Shown: positions 32,802-40,852 of the stretch, in pieces
Layout: every line of letters begins with the position of its first letter
Numbering within the stretch: the stretch's first letter is position 1
Source of the DNA: Mesorhizobium sp. WSM3626
GTDB taxonomy: Bacteria; Pseudomonadota; Alphaproteobacteria; Rhizobiales; Rhizobiaceae
Assembly: GCF_000513935.1 (NCBI RefSeq)
Contig: NZ_AZUY01000037.1
Span: 20,571 to 63,239 of the forward strand
Direction: 5' to 3'
DNA length: 42,669 nucleotides
The notes under the pieces: model-generated
What the model saw: only the letters and a program-made list of their open reading frames with translations
Told to the model about the DNA's origin: nothing
The model's database searches: none
Program-made: the position numbers and the translations under genes

Positions 32802-33811
32802 TTCAGACCCTCGAGATAGGCGACGATGGCGTTGAGTTCGTCGCCGTTGAGCTCCACCACCGGCATGTGGGAGCCGGGCTTCACGCCTTGCGGATCCGCT
32901 ATCCAGGCCGCCAGATTGCCGCGGCTCATCATCAAGGTACCGGCAGCGATGGTTTGCCGGCTGGCTACATGCGTGAGATCAGGCGCGACGGTTCCTCCCG
33001 CTGGAGTGCCGCCGATCCTGTGGCACATCACGCAGGGGCGCTTGAGGAACAGGTCCGCGCCATTTTTGGCCTCCCCGTTCGTCGGGGGCCCAGCCGGCTG
33101 CAACTGGTCGTTCCACCAGGCGTCGAACTTTGCCCGCGGCTCGGCGATGATAAAGGTGCCCATATTAGCATGCTGCGCACCGCAGAACTCGGCGCACTGG
33201 CCGCGATAGACGCCGGGCTTGTCGGCCCTGATATCAAGTACATTGATATGACCGGGGATGAGGTCGAGCTTGCCGGCCAAACTCGGGATCCAGAACGAGT
33301 GGATAACATCGGTCGAGGTCAGCAGAAGCCGCACGGGCTCCCCGGCGGGAATGTGGATCTCGTTAGCCGTGGTCAGGATGCGGCTCGGCGTGGCATCTTC
33401 GTAGCGCACCTCCCACCACCATTGGTGGCCGGTGACGCGGATGGTGAGCGCAGCGTCCGAGCCGATCGCCGCCAGCGTCCTGTTGGCGAAGAAGCTCAGC
33501 AAGGTCAGCCCGACCACGATCGCGGCAGTCAGCCCGACGGCGATCACGATGACCCGCAACTTGCGATGGTCGGCGCCCGCGTCGAGCGCGAGCGGCTCGG
33601 AACGTGTGCGAGGCCGCATCAACAGCGGCGCGGCAAGCGCGATCATCACCAGGACCCAGATCACTGCGCAAAGCGCGGTGAAAAACCAAATGAGCCATGC
33701 CAGCTCACTGGCAGCGGGACCTTTCGGATCGAGCGCTGATTGCCATCCCGAGCATCCCTGCAGAAACAAGACGCAGGCCGTGCCGAACCCGGTCGACGCA
33801 AGGCGTTTCAC
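32798..33811 (-). CDS. coxM: Cytochrome c oxidase subunit II with fused cytochrome c (caa3 type)
   Basis: 337 residues. The lipoprotein-type leader has a lipobox ending at Cys20 (VLFLQGC), followed by two transmembrane helices. The Cu-A domain is complete: aromatic patch GHQWWWEVRY, His171 in DVIHSFW, and QCAEFCGAQHANM supplying two Cys, Glu, His and Met. A C-terminal cytochrome c domain carries CVMCH at 260-264 and a Met-ligand region SHMPVVEL. The fused haem marks a caa3-type enzyme able to take electrons directly from small cytochromes. The arrangement resembles coxM of Bradyrhizobium coxMNOP. Overlaps subunit I and the upstream cytochrome by 4 nt each. Confidence 0.92.
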   Translation of the reverse strand: MKRLASTGFGTACVLFLQGCSGWQSALDPKGPAASELAWLIWFFTALCAVIWVLVMIALAAPLLMRPRTRSEPLALDAGADHRKLRVIVIAVGLTAAIVVGLTLLSFFANRTLAAIGSDAALTIRVTGHQWWWEVRYEDATPSRILTTANEIHIPAGEPVRLLLTSTDVIHSFWIPSLAGKLDLIPGHINVLDIRADKPGVYRGQCAEFCGAQHANMGTFIIAEPRAKFDAWWNDQLQPAGPPTNGEAKNGADLFLKRPCVMCHRIGGTPAGGTVAPDLTHVASRQTIAAGTLMMSRGNLAAWIADPQGVKPGSHMPVVELNGDELNAIVAYLEGLK

Positions 33812-34341
33812 GGTGATTTCCCCAGTGTGGCGGCATCGGGCAGGCGGTTTTCCGACGGATGTGGCATCATGTCGTCATTGCGCTGCGGGGCGGCGGACGA
33901 GGGCGCATTGCCGCTCAGCGAGCGGACAAAGGCGGCAAGCTCCCAAATCTGGTCATCGGGGATCTTGTCGCGGAAGCTCGGCATGCCTTTTGGCCGACCA
34001 TCGCGGATCGTAGCGTGGATGCTTTCGATCGAGCTGCCGTAAAGCCACTTCTGGTCCATCAAAGCCGGCCCCATGCCGCCGCCGCCATTGGCATGACAGC
34101 CTGAACAGTTGAACCAGCTGAACAGCCGCTTGCCTTCGCTGAGGTGGAAGGCGTTGGCCTCGAAACTCGCCGCCTTGTTATCGCTGGCGGAAGCCCGCTG
34201 TCCGCCGGGTTCCAATGTCGTCACAGGCGTCGGCTGCTCGCCCGATCCGAGCGAATTTTGCGGGCGCGTGTCCCGCTCCTCGCGCTGGCATGCCGCAAGC
34301 GTCAGGAGCGCAAACAGGAGCATGGCGGTGCCCGGCCTCAT
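33808..34341 (-). CDS. Cytochrome c lipoprotein
   Basis: 177 residues. The leader MRPGTAMLLFALLTLAAC has a lipobox Cys18, so it is probably an envelope lipoprotein. A Ser/Pro-rich linker leads to one haem c domain with GKRLFSWFNCSGCHANGGGG (CSGCH) and a Met-ligand region GRPKGMPSFRDKI. A hydrophilic tail of about 30 residues follows. Placed between the dehydrogenase/binding-protein pair and the oxidase, it is the likely primary electron acceptor of the PQQ dehydrogenase (the XoxG or MxaG role), although its sequence is not clearly of that family. Coupled by ATGA on both sides. Confidence 0.85.
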   Translation of the reverse strand: MRPGTAMLLFALLTLAACQREERDTRPQNSLGSGEQPTPVTTLEPGGQRASASDNKAASFEANAFHLSEGKRLFSWFNCSGCHANGGGGMGPALMDQKWLYGSSIESIHATIRDGRPKGMPSFRDKIPDDQIWELAAFVRSLSGNAPSSAAPQRNDDMMPHPSENRLPDAATLGKSP

Positions 34342-35177
34342 CGCACTGGCCCCCCCGAGCCGTCGAGCCGCGGCACGCCATATTGCGACAGCAATGCGTC
34401 GATCTCGGCCTTGTGCCTGGCCAGCGCGCTATTCACATCGCCACGTAGCGCATCGTCCTCGCGCCTAACGCCCATCGAGATGTCGTAGATCATGGGCAAC
34501 TGCGGTCCGTCGATGCGAGGCGTGACCGGCGTGATGCGCAGCGGCACTTTCTGCTTCTGGGCGAAGTAGCCGGCGAGCGGGCCCCAGACGACGGCAAGAT
34601 CGATCTCGCCGGTCGCCACCGCTTCAACGATGCGCGCTGGGGGGTTGGGTGCGGAGTAGTCGCCATAGACCGGGTAGCCGACGAGGTGCCCGACGATGCC
34701 ACGGCGGCCAAGCGCCTGAACGGGGGGCGAATTGGCCCCGTCGTCGCCGATGAGTTGCACGCCGATCCGCATAGCGCGCAGTTGCGGATCGTTGAAGGAC
34801 GCCACATCCGGACCGTCCTGGCGGGTGACGAAAACATAGGATGAGCGATAATAGGGTGTGGTGGTGCGCAGCATTTCGAGGTTGGCGGGCGTGCCTGGTA
34901 CGAGATCGCAAAGGCCGGCTTTCAGCGTGTTGCGCACGAAGCCGCGGCGCTGCGCCCACCAGGTGTAGGTCAGCTTGGCACCGAGATCGGCGGCCACGAT
35001 CTCAACGATCCTGTTCTCGAAACCCTGACCGGCCGCGTTGGAAAATGGCATGTTGTTCGGATCAGCGCAGACCCTCAGTTCACGGGCATTGGCTCCCACC
35101 GGCAAGAACAGCAAGGCGAGCGCGGCCATGCCGAGCGCCAGGCGCGCGGCCAAGTGTTCAGGGCAGCCGGAACACAT
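34338..35177 (-). CDS. Quinoprotein dehydrogenase-associated periplasmic binding protein (XoxJ/MoxJ-like)
   Basis: 279 residues. GGGAGG nine bases before the ATG at 35177 sets the start, which lies 20 bp inside the dehydrogenase gene. After a signal peptide (MAALALLFLPVGANA) the type II binding fold begins ELRVCADPNNMPFSNAAGQG, then FENRIVEIVAADLGAKLTYT, FVRNTLKAGLCDLVPGTPAN and TTPYYRSSYVFVTRQDGPD. This is the TIGR03871-like family found beside PQQ dehydrogenases. XoxJ/MxaJ are thought to help activate the enzyme and not to feed a transporter. Adjacency to the dehydrogenase supports that role here. Confidence 0.87.
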   Translation of the reverse strand: MCSGCPEHLAARLALGMAALALLFLPVGANARELRVCADPNNMPFSNAAGQGFENRIVEIVAADLGAKLTYTWWAQRRGFVRNTLKAGLCDLVPGTPANLEMLRTTTPYYRSSYVFVTRQDGPDVASFNDPQLRAMRIGVQLIGDDGANSPPVQALGRRGIVGHLVGYPVYGDYSAPNPPARIVEAVATGEIDLAVVWGPLAGYFAQKQKVPLRITPVTPRIDGPQLPMIYDISMGVRREDDALRGDVNSALARHKAEIDALLSQYGVPRLDGSGGPVR

Positions 35178-37035
35178 AAAGCGTGCCTCCCGCCGTTGTG
35201 GCCTCCTTGAGGTCCTTCATCGCGTTGACGAAACCGAGCGCGGCGGTGGCGTCGCGCGGATCGAGATCGCCCGATACGATCGCGCCGGCCCAGCCGCCGA
35301 CACCCGACAGGATCGCTACATATTGACGTCCGTCGGGACCGCGATATGTGATGGGCTGGCCAATGATGCCGGACGCCGTCTTGAACTGCCAAAGCAGATC
35401 GCCAGTCTTGGCGCTGACCGCCTTGAACCAACCTTCCATTGTCCCGTAGAAGACGACATCGCCGGCCGTCACGACCGCGCCGCTCCACACCGGGAAGTTC
35501 TCCTTGAGGCTCCAGGCGGGCTTCTGCGCAGCGATGTCCCAGGCGGTGAAGGCGCCCCGGTTGCCACCGGGCCCAGGGATCATGCGCACGTTCATGCCGA
35601 CATAGGGGGTGCCGGCGATGTAGTTCACCTCGACGCCTTCTTCGTCCATGCACAGATTGTTATGCGGAATATAGAGCAGCCCGGTCTTCGGCGAGAAGGC
35701 GGAAGGCTGCCAGTCCTTGAGCCCCGACGCGGTTGGGCAGATGTCGCGGACGACTTTGCCGGTCCCGGTCTTCTTGTCCGGGTTTTCGATCAGACGGCCG
35801 CTCTTGAGATCGACACCCTTGCTGGAATTGACAGGGCCGAAAGGTTTCGCGGACAGCACTTCGCCCGTGGTCCGGTCGAGGATGTAGAGGTAGCCGTTGC
35901 GCTCAGGCCGGACCAGCACCTTGCGCGGCTTGCCCTGCCAGTTCATGTCGAGCAGGACCTGCTCGTTGATCCCATCATAGTCGTGGAGGTCGTGCGGGCT
36001 CCACTGATAGAACCATTTCGCCGCGCCGGTATCGGGATCGCGGGCGAAGATGCCTGACGTCCATTTGTTGTCACCGGGCCGCAGATCGGGGTTCCACGGT
36101 CCAGGATTGCCGGTGCCGTGGAAGATCAGGTTGAGATCCGGATCGTAGGAAATCCAGCCCCACATGTTACCGCCACCGATCTTCCAGGCCTCCGGCGGCC
36201 ATGTCGTGACGCCAAGGTCCTTGCCCTTGTCCATGTCGTAATGCGGCTTGAAGTCCGGGCCGATGAGCACGTCCTTGTCCGGCCCGGTACCGTAGGCCGT
36301 CCAGACGACGTGACCGTCGCCGGCGTCGAGCGCCTTGACCCAGCCGCGGACGCCCATCTCGCCGCCTGAATTGCCGACCAGCACTTTGCCTTTCACCACC
36401 AAGGGCGCCATGGTGATGGTCTCGCCGATGTTGATGTTGCCGATATGGGCGTTCCAGATCGGCTGACCGGTGTTCGCGTCGAGCGCTATGGTGTGCCCGT
36501 CCAGTGTGTTGAAGAAGATGCGTCCGTCCGCGAAAGCGGCGCCGCGATTGACGACATCGCAACAGGCAACGCCTTGCGCCGCGGGTTCCGGATTGGGTTC
36601 GAACTTCCATTTCATCGGCGCACCCGGCTTGGTGAGATCGAGCGCGTAGACGATGTTGGGGAAGGGACTCACGATGTACATCGTGCCGCCGACGACCAAG
36701 GGCGCCGCTTCCTGGCCCTTATTGACGCCAGTCGAGAAGGTGAAGGCCACCTGCAGGTCCTTGGCATTGCCTTCGTTGATTTCCGTGAGCTCGCTGTAGC
36801 GGGTCGACGCGTAGTTCTTGGCGGGCATCGTCCATTGCCCGTCGTCAGGTGGCGCGGCGGAAGGCGGCGGCGAGATCGCCGGCGTTGACGGAGCTTCCGA
36901 AGCGGCCATCAGTAAGGGAGTGGAAGCCAGCAGCAGCGTCGCAAAGATGCTCGCAAGACGTTTTCTCGGTGCCGCCGAGCGGTTGGCGCATACCGCGACA
37001 ACGCAGGGCGCGACAGGTTGGGCTGTTCGCTTCAT
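35158..37035 (-). CDS. PQQ-dependent methanol/ethanol-type dehydrogenase, XoxF-like (lanthanide type)
   Basis: 625 residues: a long basic leader and signal (RLASIFATLLLASTPLLMAA), then an eight-bladed PQQ propeller. It oxidises alcohols or aldehydes in the periplasm and passes electrons to cytochrome c. PQQ-site features: adjacent Cys158-Cys159 (VACCDVVNRG), Glu226 in GGEMGVRGW, Asn310 in GTGNPGPWNPDLRPGDNKW, and catalytic Asp352 followed by Asp354 in HDYDGINEQ. The second Asp two residues on is the feature known from lanthanide-dependent XoxF/ExaF/PedH enzymes; calcium MxaF has Ala there. W-motif repeats such as QPSAFSPKTGLLYIPHNNLC confirm the family. Coupled by ATGA to the upstream haem-binding gene. 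Substrate not determined. Confidence 0.92.
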   Translation of the reverse strand: MKRTAQPVAPCVVAVCANRSAAPRKRLASIFATLLLASTPLLMAASEAPSTPAISPPPSAAPPDDGQWTMPAKNYASTRYSELTEINEGNAKDLQVAFTFSTGVNKGQEAAPLVVGGTMYIVSPFPNIVYALDLTKPGAPMKWKFEPNPEPAAQGVACCDVVNRGAAFADGRIFFNTLDGHTIALDANTGQPIWNAHIGNINIGETITMAPLVVKGKVLVGNSGGEMGVRGWVKALDAGDGHVVWTAYGTGPDKDVLIGPDFKPHYDMDKGKDLGVTTWPPEAWKIGGGNMWGWISYDPDLNLIFHGTGNPGPWNPDLRPGDNKWTSGIFARDPDTGAAKWFYQWSPHDLHDYDGINEQVLLDMNWQGKPRKVLVRPERNGYLYILDRTTGEVLSAKPFGPVNSSKGVDLKSGRLIENPDKKTGTGKVVRDICPTASGLKDWQPSAFSPKTGLLYIPHNNLCMDEEGVEVNYIAGTPYVGMNVRMIPGPGGNRGAFTAWDIAAQKPAWSLKENFPVWSGAVVTAGDVVFYGTMEGWFKAVSAKTGDLLWQFKTASGIIGQPITYRGPDGRQYVAILSGVGGWAGAIVSGDLDPRDATAALGFVNAMKDLKEATTAGGTLYVFRLP

Positions 37036-37814
37036 TTCGGCGTCGAGCCTCCGACGCCAGAACCAAGTTCGGCCGCGACATCGGCCTCATGCCCGGCACA
37101 AAGCGGGTGGCCCCACCCGGAGGCGCTTTTGCCACCGGGATCGAGGTCATAGATAATGGCATCCTTACGATTGGGATTGACGCCCGCCGGAACTTTGTCG
37201 AGGCCGAGCGCCGCGCGAACGCGCCAGGCGACATTGTGGTCGGCGCAGGAGGAATCGCCACTGACGCCAAGTGCACCGACGATCGTTTTGCCGTCGTATA
37301 GAGCCAGGCCTCCGCCAAAAACGACAATGCCGCCGATCGGCTTGCCTAGCAGCGGATCTTGGGCGCTACCGAAAGTCTTGGCATCGCCGGCATAGGCTGC
37401 CACCTGGTTGACGGGGTTGGTGGCCTGCAGCCCGAACAGCGGGCCACCCGGCTGCACCCCTGCATAGAGGTTCGCGGTCGAGAGCGCCATGTTCGCCAAG
37501 CTGAGCCCATTGGCTGTATTCGCCTTCTCGGCGGCGATGAGCCGGCTGCCCGGCCATTGCGCATCGACGGCAGGTCCACTGAAGGCGACGGCGCAGACCG
37601 TCCCGTCGCGGGCGACGACGGCCGCCCATTCATTGGTCTCGAAGCCGCCATTCGCCGGGCCCCCGCTTGCCTTGACATTGGCCTTCAAGGCTGCGAGCAG
37701 CTTCTCGTGGTCGGCTGGACACGGCGCTTGGGCTCGCGCAGGGTTTTGTGTCAGCCCGACAATCGTCAGGATCAAGAGGCACAGAGCTGGTAAGGGAAAC
37801 TGGCGACGGTCCAT
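37032..37814 (-). CDS. Secreted GlcG/HbpS-like (DUF336) haem-binding protein
   Basis: 260 residues from ATG at 37814 (MDRRQFPLPALCLLILTIVG, a Sec leader ending ARAQA). AGGAG lies only two bases upstream of that ATG; a GTG at 37829 is an alternative. The DUF336 core contains EWAAVVARDGTVCAVAFSGP, SRLIAAEKANTANGLSLANM, LLGKPIGGIVVFGGGLALYD and GKTIVGALGVSGDSSCADHN. GlcG/HbpS-type proteins bind haem or small ligands, and secreted members often sit beside PQQ dehydrogenases. The C-terminus has Cys and His residues (HPLCAGHEADVA). First gene of the ten-gene operon; its stop overlaps the dehydrogenase ATG. Confidence 0.82.
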   Translation of the reverse strand: MDRRQFPLPALCLLILTIVGLTQNPARAQAPCPADHEKLLAALKANVKASGGPANGGFETNEWAAVVARDGTVCAVAFSGPAVDAQWPGSRLIAAEKANTANGLSLANMALSTANLYAGVQPGGPLFGLQATNPVNQVAAYAGDAKTFGSAQDPLLGKPIGGIVVFGGGLALYDGKTIVGALGVSGDSSCADHNVAWRVRAALGLDKVPAGVNPNRKDAIIYDLDPGGKSASGWGHPLCAGHEADVAAELGSGVGGSTPK

Positions 37815-37832
37815 GGCTCCTCGAAACACCTT

Positions 37833-37864
37833 CTACATGGGAGCTGATCTACATGGGAGCTGAT
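37833..37864. repeat. Perfect 16-bp tandem duplication in the dehydrogenase operon leader
   Basis: CTACATGGGAGCTGAT occurs twice head to tail (37833-37848 and 37849-37864). It lies 4-35 bp upstream of the alternative GTG start and 19-50 bp upstream of the ATG of the first operon gene. On the coding strand each copy contains AGCTCCCATGTAG, that is, an ATG followed at once by a TAG stop. It could be a replication-slippage duplication, or paired regulator or leader elements. Confidence 0.8.
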
Positions 37865-38438
37865 CCGCTCTTGGGCACCGAACGAACAAGGAGCTGCTTT
37901 GTTCCTGATGCGTGGAGCGACAGTAGGCGCGCGAAGCAGCCGGGGCTGGCCTGCCTTTGAGTGGTCTGCCAATGCAGGTGCCCTCAGCGCTCTTGGTGAG
38001 AGCATATCTTTCCTCTTCTGCAGCGCGCCAGTGACCGGAAGGGCCGGCTTGACCGCCGGACTCTGATGATCGCAGCCAGGGAACAAGCAAAACTGCCCTG
38101 CGTTGGATAGCCAATGGAGCAGCTTCGATCAGATTTGGCGGCGATGGCTCAGCCTGGCTACTGGTTGGCCGTCGTGCTTTTGTTGATCCCTTACGCAGTG
38201 GGCGTGTTCTTGCTGGTCAGGACCTGCCACTGCCTTTGACTTGGTCAGCCGGCCTTGAATTGCTGAGCGCCACGGCAACAGGGCAGCCGCGCTATTGACC
38301 GAATTGGCACAGACCCTGTTCGTATTCGCGTGACGGGCGGCGTGGGGTCTTCTTGACGAGCTATCCGCATCACGAAGAGCCACCTCACTCTCTGTCACAT
38401 CGTGCGGATTTGTCGAGGTAACCTGCGTCCTGCTGGCG
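37865..38438. other. Intergenic stretch with one possible small membrane peptide
   Basis: The only notable content is a plus-strand frame at 38114-38239, 41 codons, MEQLRSDLAAMAQPGYWLAV, then VLLLIPYAVGVFLLVRTC. It would be a single-helix membrane peptide with a basic flank. There is no clear ribosome binding site, so it is unproven. The part nearest 37865 should hold the promoter of the dehydrogenase operon; I could not pick a convincing -35/-10 pair. Confidence 0.35.
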
Positions 38439-38666
38439 CTATGCCGCCTGTGCAGGCTCATTGAGGTCGAAATCGACAATCTGGCCTCGGCTGACCGCAG
38501 CTCTTGCAATGAGCGTGGCCAGTTCATAGTCAGAAGCGAGGCAACCCCGGAAAACTGTGCGTATCGCGACGACGGCCGCCGATACCGAAAGCGGCCAAGA
38601 TTTGCCTCTCCTGCACTCAATATAGTGCTGGATGAGATAGTCCAGATCGCGGTGCTTTTGGCTCAT
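38439..38666 (-). CDS. Small hypothetical protein
   Basis: 75 residues, MSQKHRDLDYLIQHYIECRR onward. AGGAGG five bases before ATG at 38666 decides the start; the longer open frame upstream has no signal. It is helical, with AAVVAIRTVFRGCLASDYEL and ATLIARAAVSRGQIVDFDLN, and has two Cys. Short proteins of this type are common in rhizobia. Function unknown; I do not recognise a named family. Monocistronic, divergent from the SIR2 gene. Confidence 0.65.
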   Translation of the reverse strand: MSQKHRDLDYLIQHYIECRRGKSWPLSVSAAVVAIRTVFRGCLASDYELATLIARAAVSRGQIVDFDLNEPAQAA

Positions 38667-39055
38667 AGCAGCCTCCTTTCCTCGCGAATGTACAGGAACA
38701 GAACTCGCCCGCACTTAGATTTGTTAATGGCTATGAATTTTTGCCCAGGAATAATCAGCCAAGGTGCTCGGCCACGGACAAGCTCGATCCTCTGATCGGA
38801 ACCTCACATCTCTGCTGGCTTCCGGGTTGTGCCTTCAGCGCGACGTAATCGCCCCACTACTCAAGGCACGGCTGCCCTGCTCCAACAGACGAGACGCGAC
38901 GGCCCCGACCGCAAGTTTCGGACCGCACCGTGGGAACACAGCGTCGCTCTGCTGGTTTGGTCACGAACGATGACAGTGATCCGAAAGAGAATGTCAATGC
39001 GTTCTGCCACGGCTGCAAGTGCTTGGAGCGCCTCATCCAGCATCGGCTCCTGTCT
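38667..39055. other. Divergent intergenic region
   Basis: The left 100 bp is AT-rich (around 38700-38760, with runs such as TTAATGGCTATGAATTTTTG) and is the likely promoter area of the small hypothetical gene. The right part stays open in the SIR2 reading frame from 38930, but its residues do not resemble the family and no ribosome binding site precedes it. Nothing else was recognised. Confidence 0.4.
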
Positions 39056-39952
39056 ATGACCGATGGGCTCGCATCACTGGCAAAAGCGATCGGCCGCGGT
39101 AGCGCGATCCTGTTTGTCGGAGCGGGTGTGTCGATCAGCGTTGGGCTTCCGTCCTGGGAAAAGCTGATCGAGCAGATGGCAAAAGAACTTGGCATCGATG
39201 AGGAGTTTTCGATGCGGCGCGACCGTTTTCAAACTCTGGCCGAGTACTATCGGATAAGGCACGGCAGCATCGGACCACTGCGCAGCTGGATGGACAGAAA
39301 CTGGTCGGTCGCCAGGGACCGCATTGAGACATCGGAGTTGCATCGCCTCATTGTGATGCTCAATTTCCCCATTATCTATACCACGAACTACGACCGTAAC
39401 CTGGAACTGGCTTTCGAAATATACGGTCAGCGATACGTCAAAGTGGCCAATGCACGCGATGTAGCGCAAGCCCGGCAGGGGGTCACCCACATCGTGAAAT
39501 TCCATGGCGACTTCGACGATGATTCGTCGCTTGTCCTGACCGAAACGGACTACCTCGATCGGCTTTCCTTTAATTCCCCACTCGATGTGCGGTTTCGTGC
39601 CGATGCACTTGGCAGCACGATCCTCTTCATAGGCTATAGCCTTTCCGACCCGAACATCCGGTTGCTGTTGCACCGCCTTTGGCAAACCTGGCATCGATCC
39701 GGCTATGAAAAAGATCGTCCTCCCTCGTTCATTTTCATGGCGAGCCGAAACCCCGTGGAGGAGGCGGTGCTTGGACACTGGGGCATTTCGGCGGTCGTCG
39801 GCGAGGTCGATGATCCGCAGACTGCCCTGGTGAACTTTCTCAGGCAGCTGGTGGAGGCGGTCGGGGAGGAGGCGAAATTTGGACGGGCGGACCCCGGTGG
39901 AACGATGTCCGCCCGGCAGGCGAATGGAGCCACCGGCTCGGGGGGAAGTTAG
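39056..39952 (+). CDS. Stand-alone SIR2-family protein
   Basis: 298 residues from ATG at 39056 (MTDGLASLAKAIGRG). NAD-binding and catalytic motifs of the SIR2_2 branch are complete: GAGVS at 22-26 in ILFVGAGVSISVGLPSW, TTNYD at 109-113, catalytic His150 in IVKFHGDFDDD, and FIGYSLSDPN at 191-200. There is no zinc-binding Cys set, as in the defence-type SIR2 NADases and unlike protein deacetylases. A Gly/Ser-rich tail ends the protein. Bacterial SIR2 domains of this type deplete NAD on phage infection, usually with a sensor partner. No HerA, TIR, Argonaute or nuclease gene is adjacent here. The start lacks a clear Shine-Dalgarno sequence; a GTG at 38930 is in frame. Confidence 0.85.
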   Translation: MTDGLASLAKAIGRGSAILFVGAGVSISVGLPSWEKLIEQMAKELGIDEEFSMRRDRFQTLAEYYRIRHGSIGPLRSWMDRNWSVARDRIETSELHRLIVMLNFPIIYTTNYDRNLELAFEIYGQRYVKVANARDVAQARQGVTHIVKFHGDFDDDSSLVLTETDYLDRLSFNSPLDVRFRADALGSTILFIGYSLSDPNIRLLLHRLWQTWHRSGYEKDRPPSFIFMASRNPVEEAVLGHWGISAVVGEVDDPQTALVNFLRQLVEAVGEEAKFGRADPGGTMSARQANGATGSGGS

Positions 39953-40085
39953 GCGGCCCTCTTGAACGAGCCGCGAGAGGCAGAGAATTCCGTCCGAAAT
40001 TTCAACATCAATTTCGGTCCGCAGCATCCACCAAGAGACAGTCGGATATAGGCGCGGACGTATATTAAGTGTGCGCTGAATTGGT

Positions 40086-40335
40086 TCAGCCGCTTACTAA
40101 GCTCCGCATCGAGAGCTGTATGCTGTCCCGAGTAATGTCGACCGTGGCAAGGGTGACGGGCAGCTTGAACCGTCGTGGGCCAGCACTGCCCGGATTCAAA
40201 TAAAGCACGCCATCCACTGTCTCCATCCTCGGCACATGCGAGTGACCGGACACGACCAAATCGATGCCCTGGACAACTGGATCGATCTGCAGCGTCTTGA
40301 GATCATAGCTGGCCAATTGCGGAACCTTTGGCAGC
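40086..40335 (-). pseudogene. YfcE/MJ0936-type metallophosphoesterase C-terminal remnant
   Basis: The frame reads PQLASYDLKTLQIDPVVQGI, then DLVVSGHSHVPRMETVDGVL, YLNPGSAGPRRFKLPVTLA, with a stop at 40086. The G-H-S/T-H metal motif and N-P-G-S are hallmarks of the C-terminal half of YfcE-type phosphodiesterases. The N-terminal half with D-x-H and G-N-H/D motifs is missing; upstream of about 40335 the sequence belongs to the divergent YidB gene leader. Non-functional remnant. Confidence 0.7.
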
Positions 40336-40374
40336 GCGCGACCTTTTCCATAGTCGAGACCAGAGGAGGAACGA

Positions 40375-40848
40375 GTGGCAAATCTTGGAAGACTTGCGAT
40401 CGCTATGCTGGGAGTCCTGGCTTATCAAAACCGCGACAAGATCGCAGAGATGATCCGTGGGGCGGGAGAGCGCGATCCAAACAATCCGCAAGGTGGGATT
40501 TTGGACCAGGTGTCCAAGGGCGTTTCCGGCACCGCGCTCGGCGATCTTCTCGACCGTTTTAGAAATGCAGGTGCAGGCGCGAAAGTGGACTCTTGGGTTG
40601 GCACCGGGCCGAACGAGCCGATCGAGCCTCACGAGGTGGAAAGGGCCATTGACGTGCAGACGCTGGAAGCTCTTTCGAGGCAGACTGGCCTTTCGCGCGA
40701 GGAGCTGATTGCGAGGATCACGAGGGATCTGCCGGATGCCATTAACCAGATGACCCCAAACGGCAACCTGCCAGCTGATCACCAAACGAATGCCTCGGGC
40801 GAGCCGACGCTGCTCGATGACGTGCCTTCCCGGCCGACGCAAAGCTAA
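40375..40848 (+). CDS. YidB-family (DUF937) protein
   Basis: 157 residues from a GTG start preceded by AGAGGAGGA four bases upstream. The YidB/DUF937 pattern is clear: GGILDQVSKGVSGTALGDLL, then DSWVGTGPNEPIEPHEVERA, LEALSRQTGLSREELIARIT and LPDAINQMTPNGNLP. It is a small, mostly helical cytosolic protein of unknown function. The first 15 residues are mildly hydrophobic. The DUF4112 gene follows after 4 bp, so the two form an operon. Confidence 0.87.
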   Translation: MANLGRLAIAMLGVLAYQNRDKIAEMIRGAGERDPNNPQGGILDQVSKGVSGTALGDLLDRFRNAGAGAKVDSWVGTGPNEPIEPHEVERAIDVQTLEALSRQTGLSREELIARITRDLPDAINQMTPNGNLPADHQTNASGEPTLLDDVPSRPTQS

Positions 40849-40852
40849 TCAG

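Noticed and set aside
38129..38620. 163-codon minus-strand frame overlapping the small hypothetical gene
   Set aside because: Wrong frame relative to the AGGAGG-preceded 75-residue gene; Ser/Arg/His-rich and motif-free.
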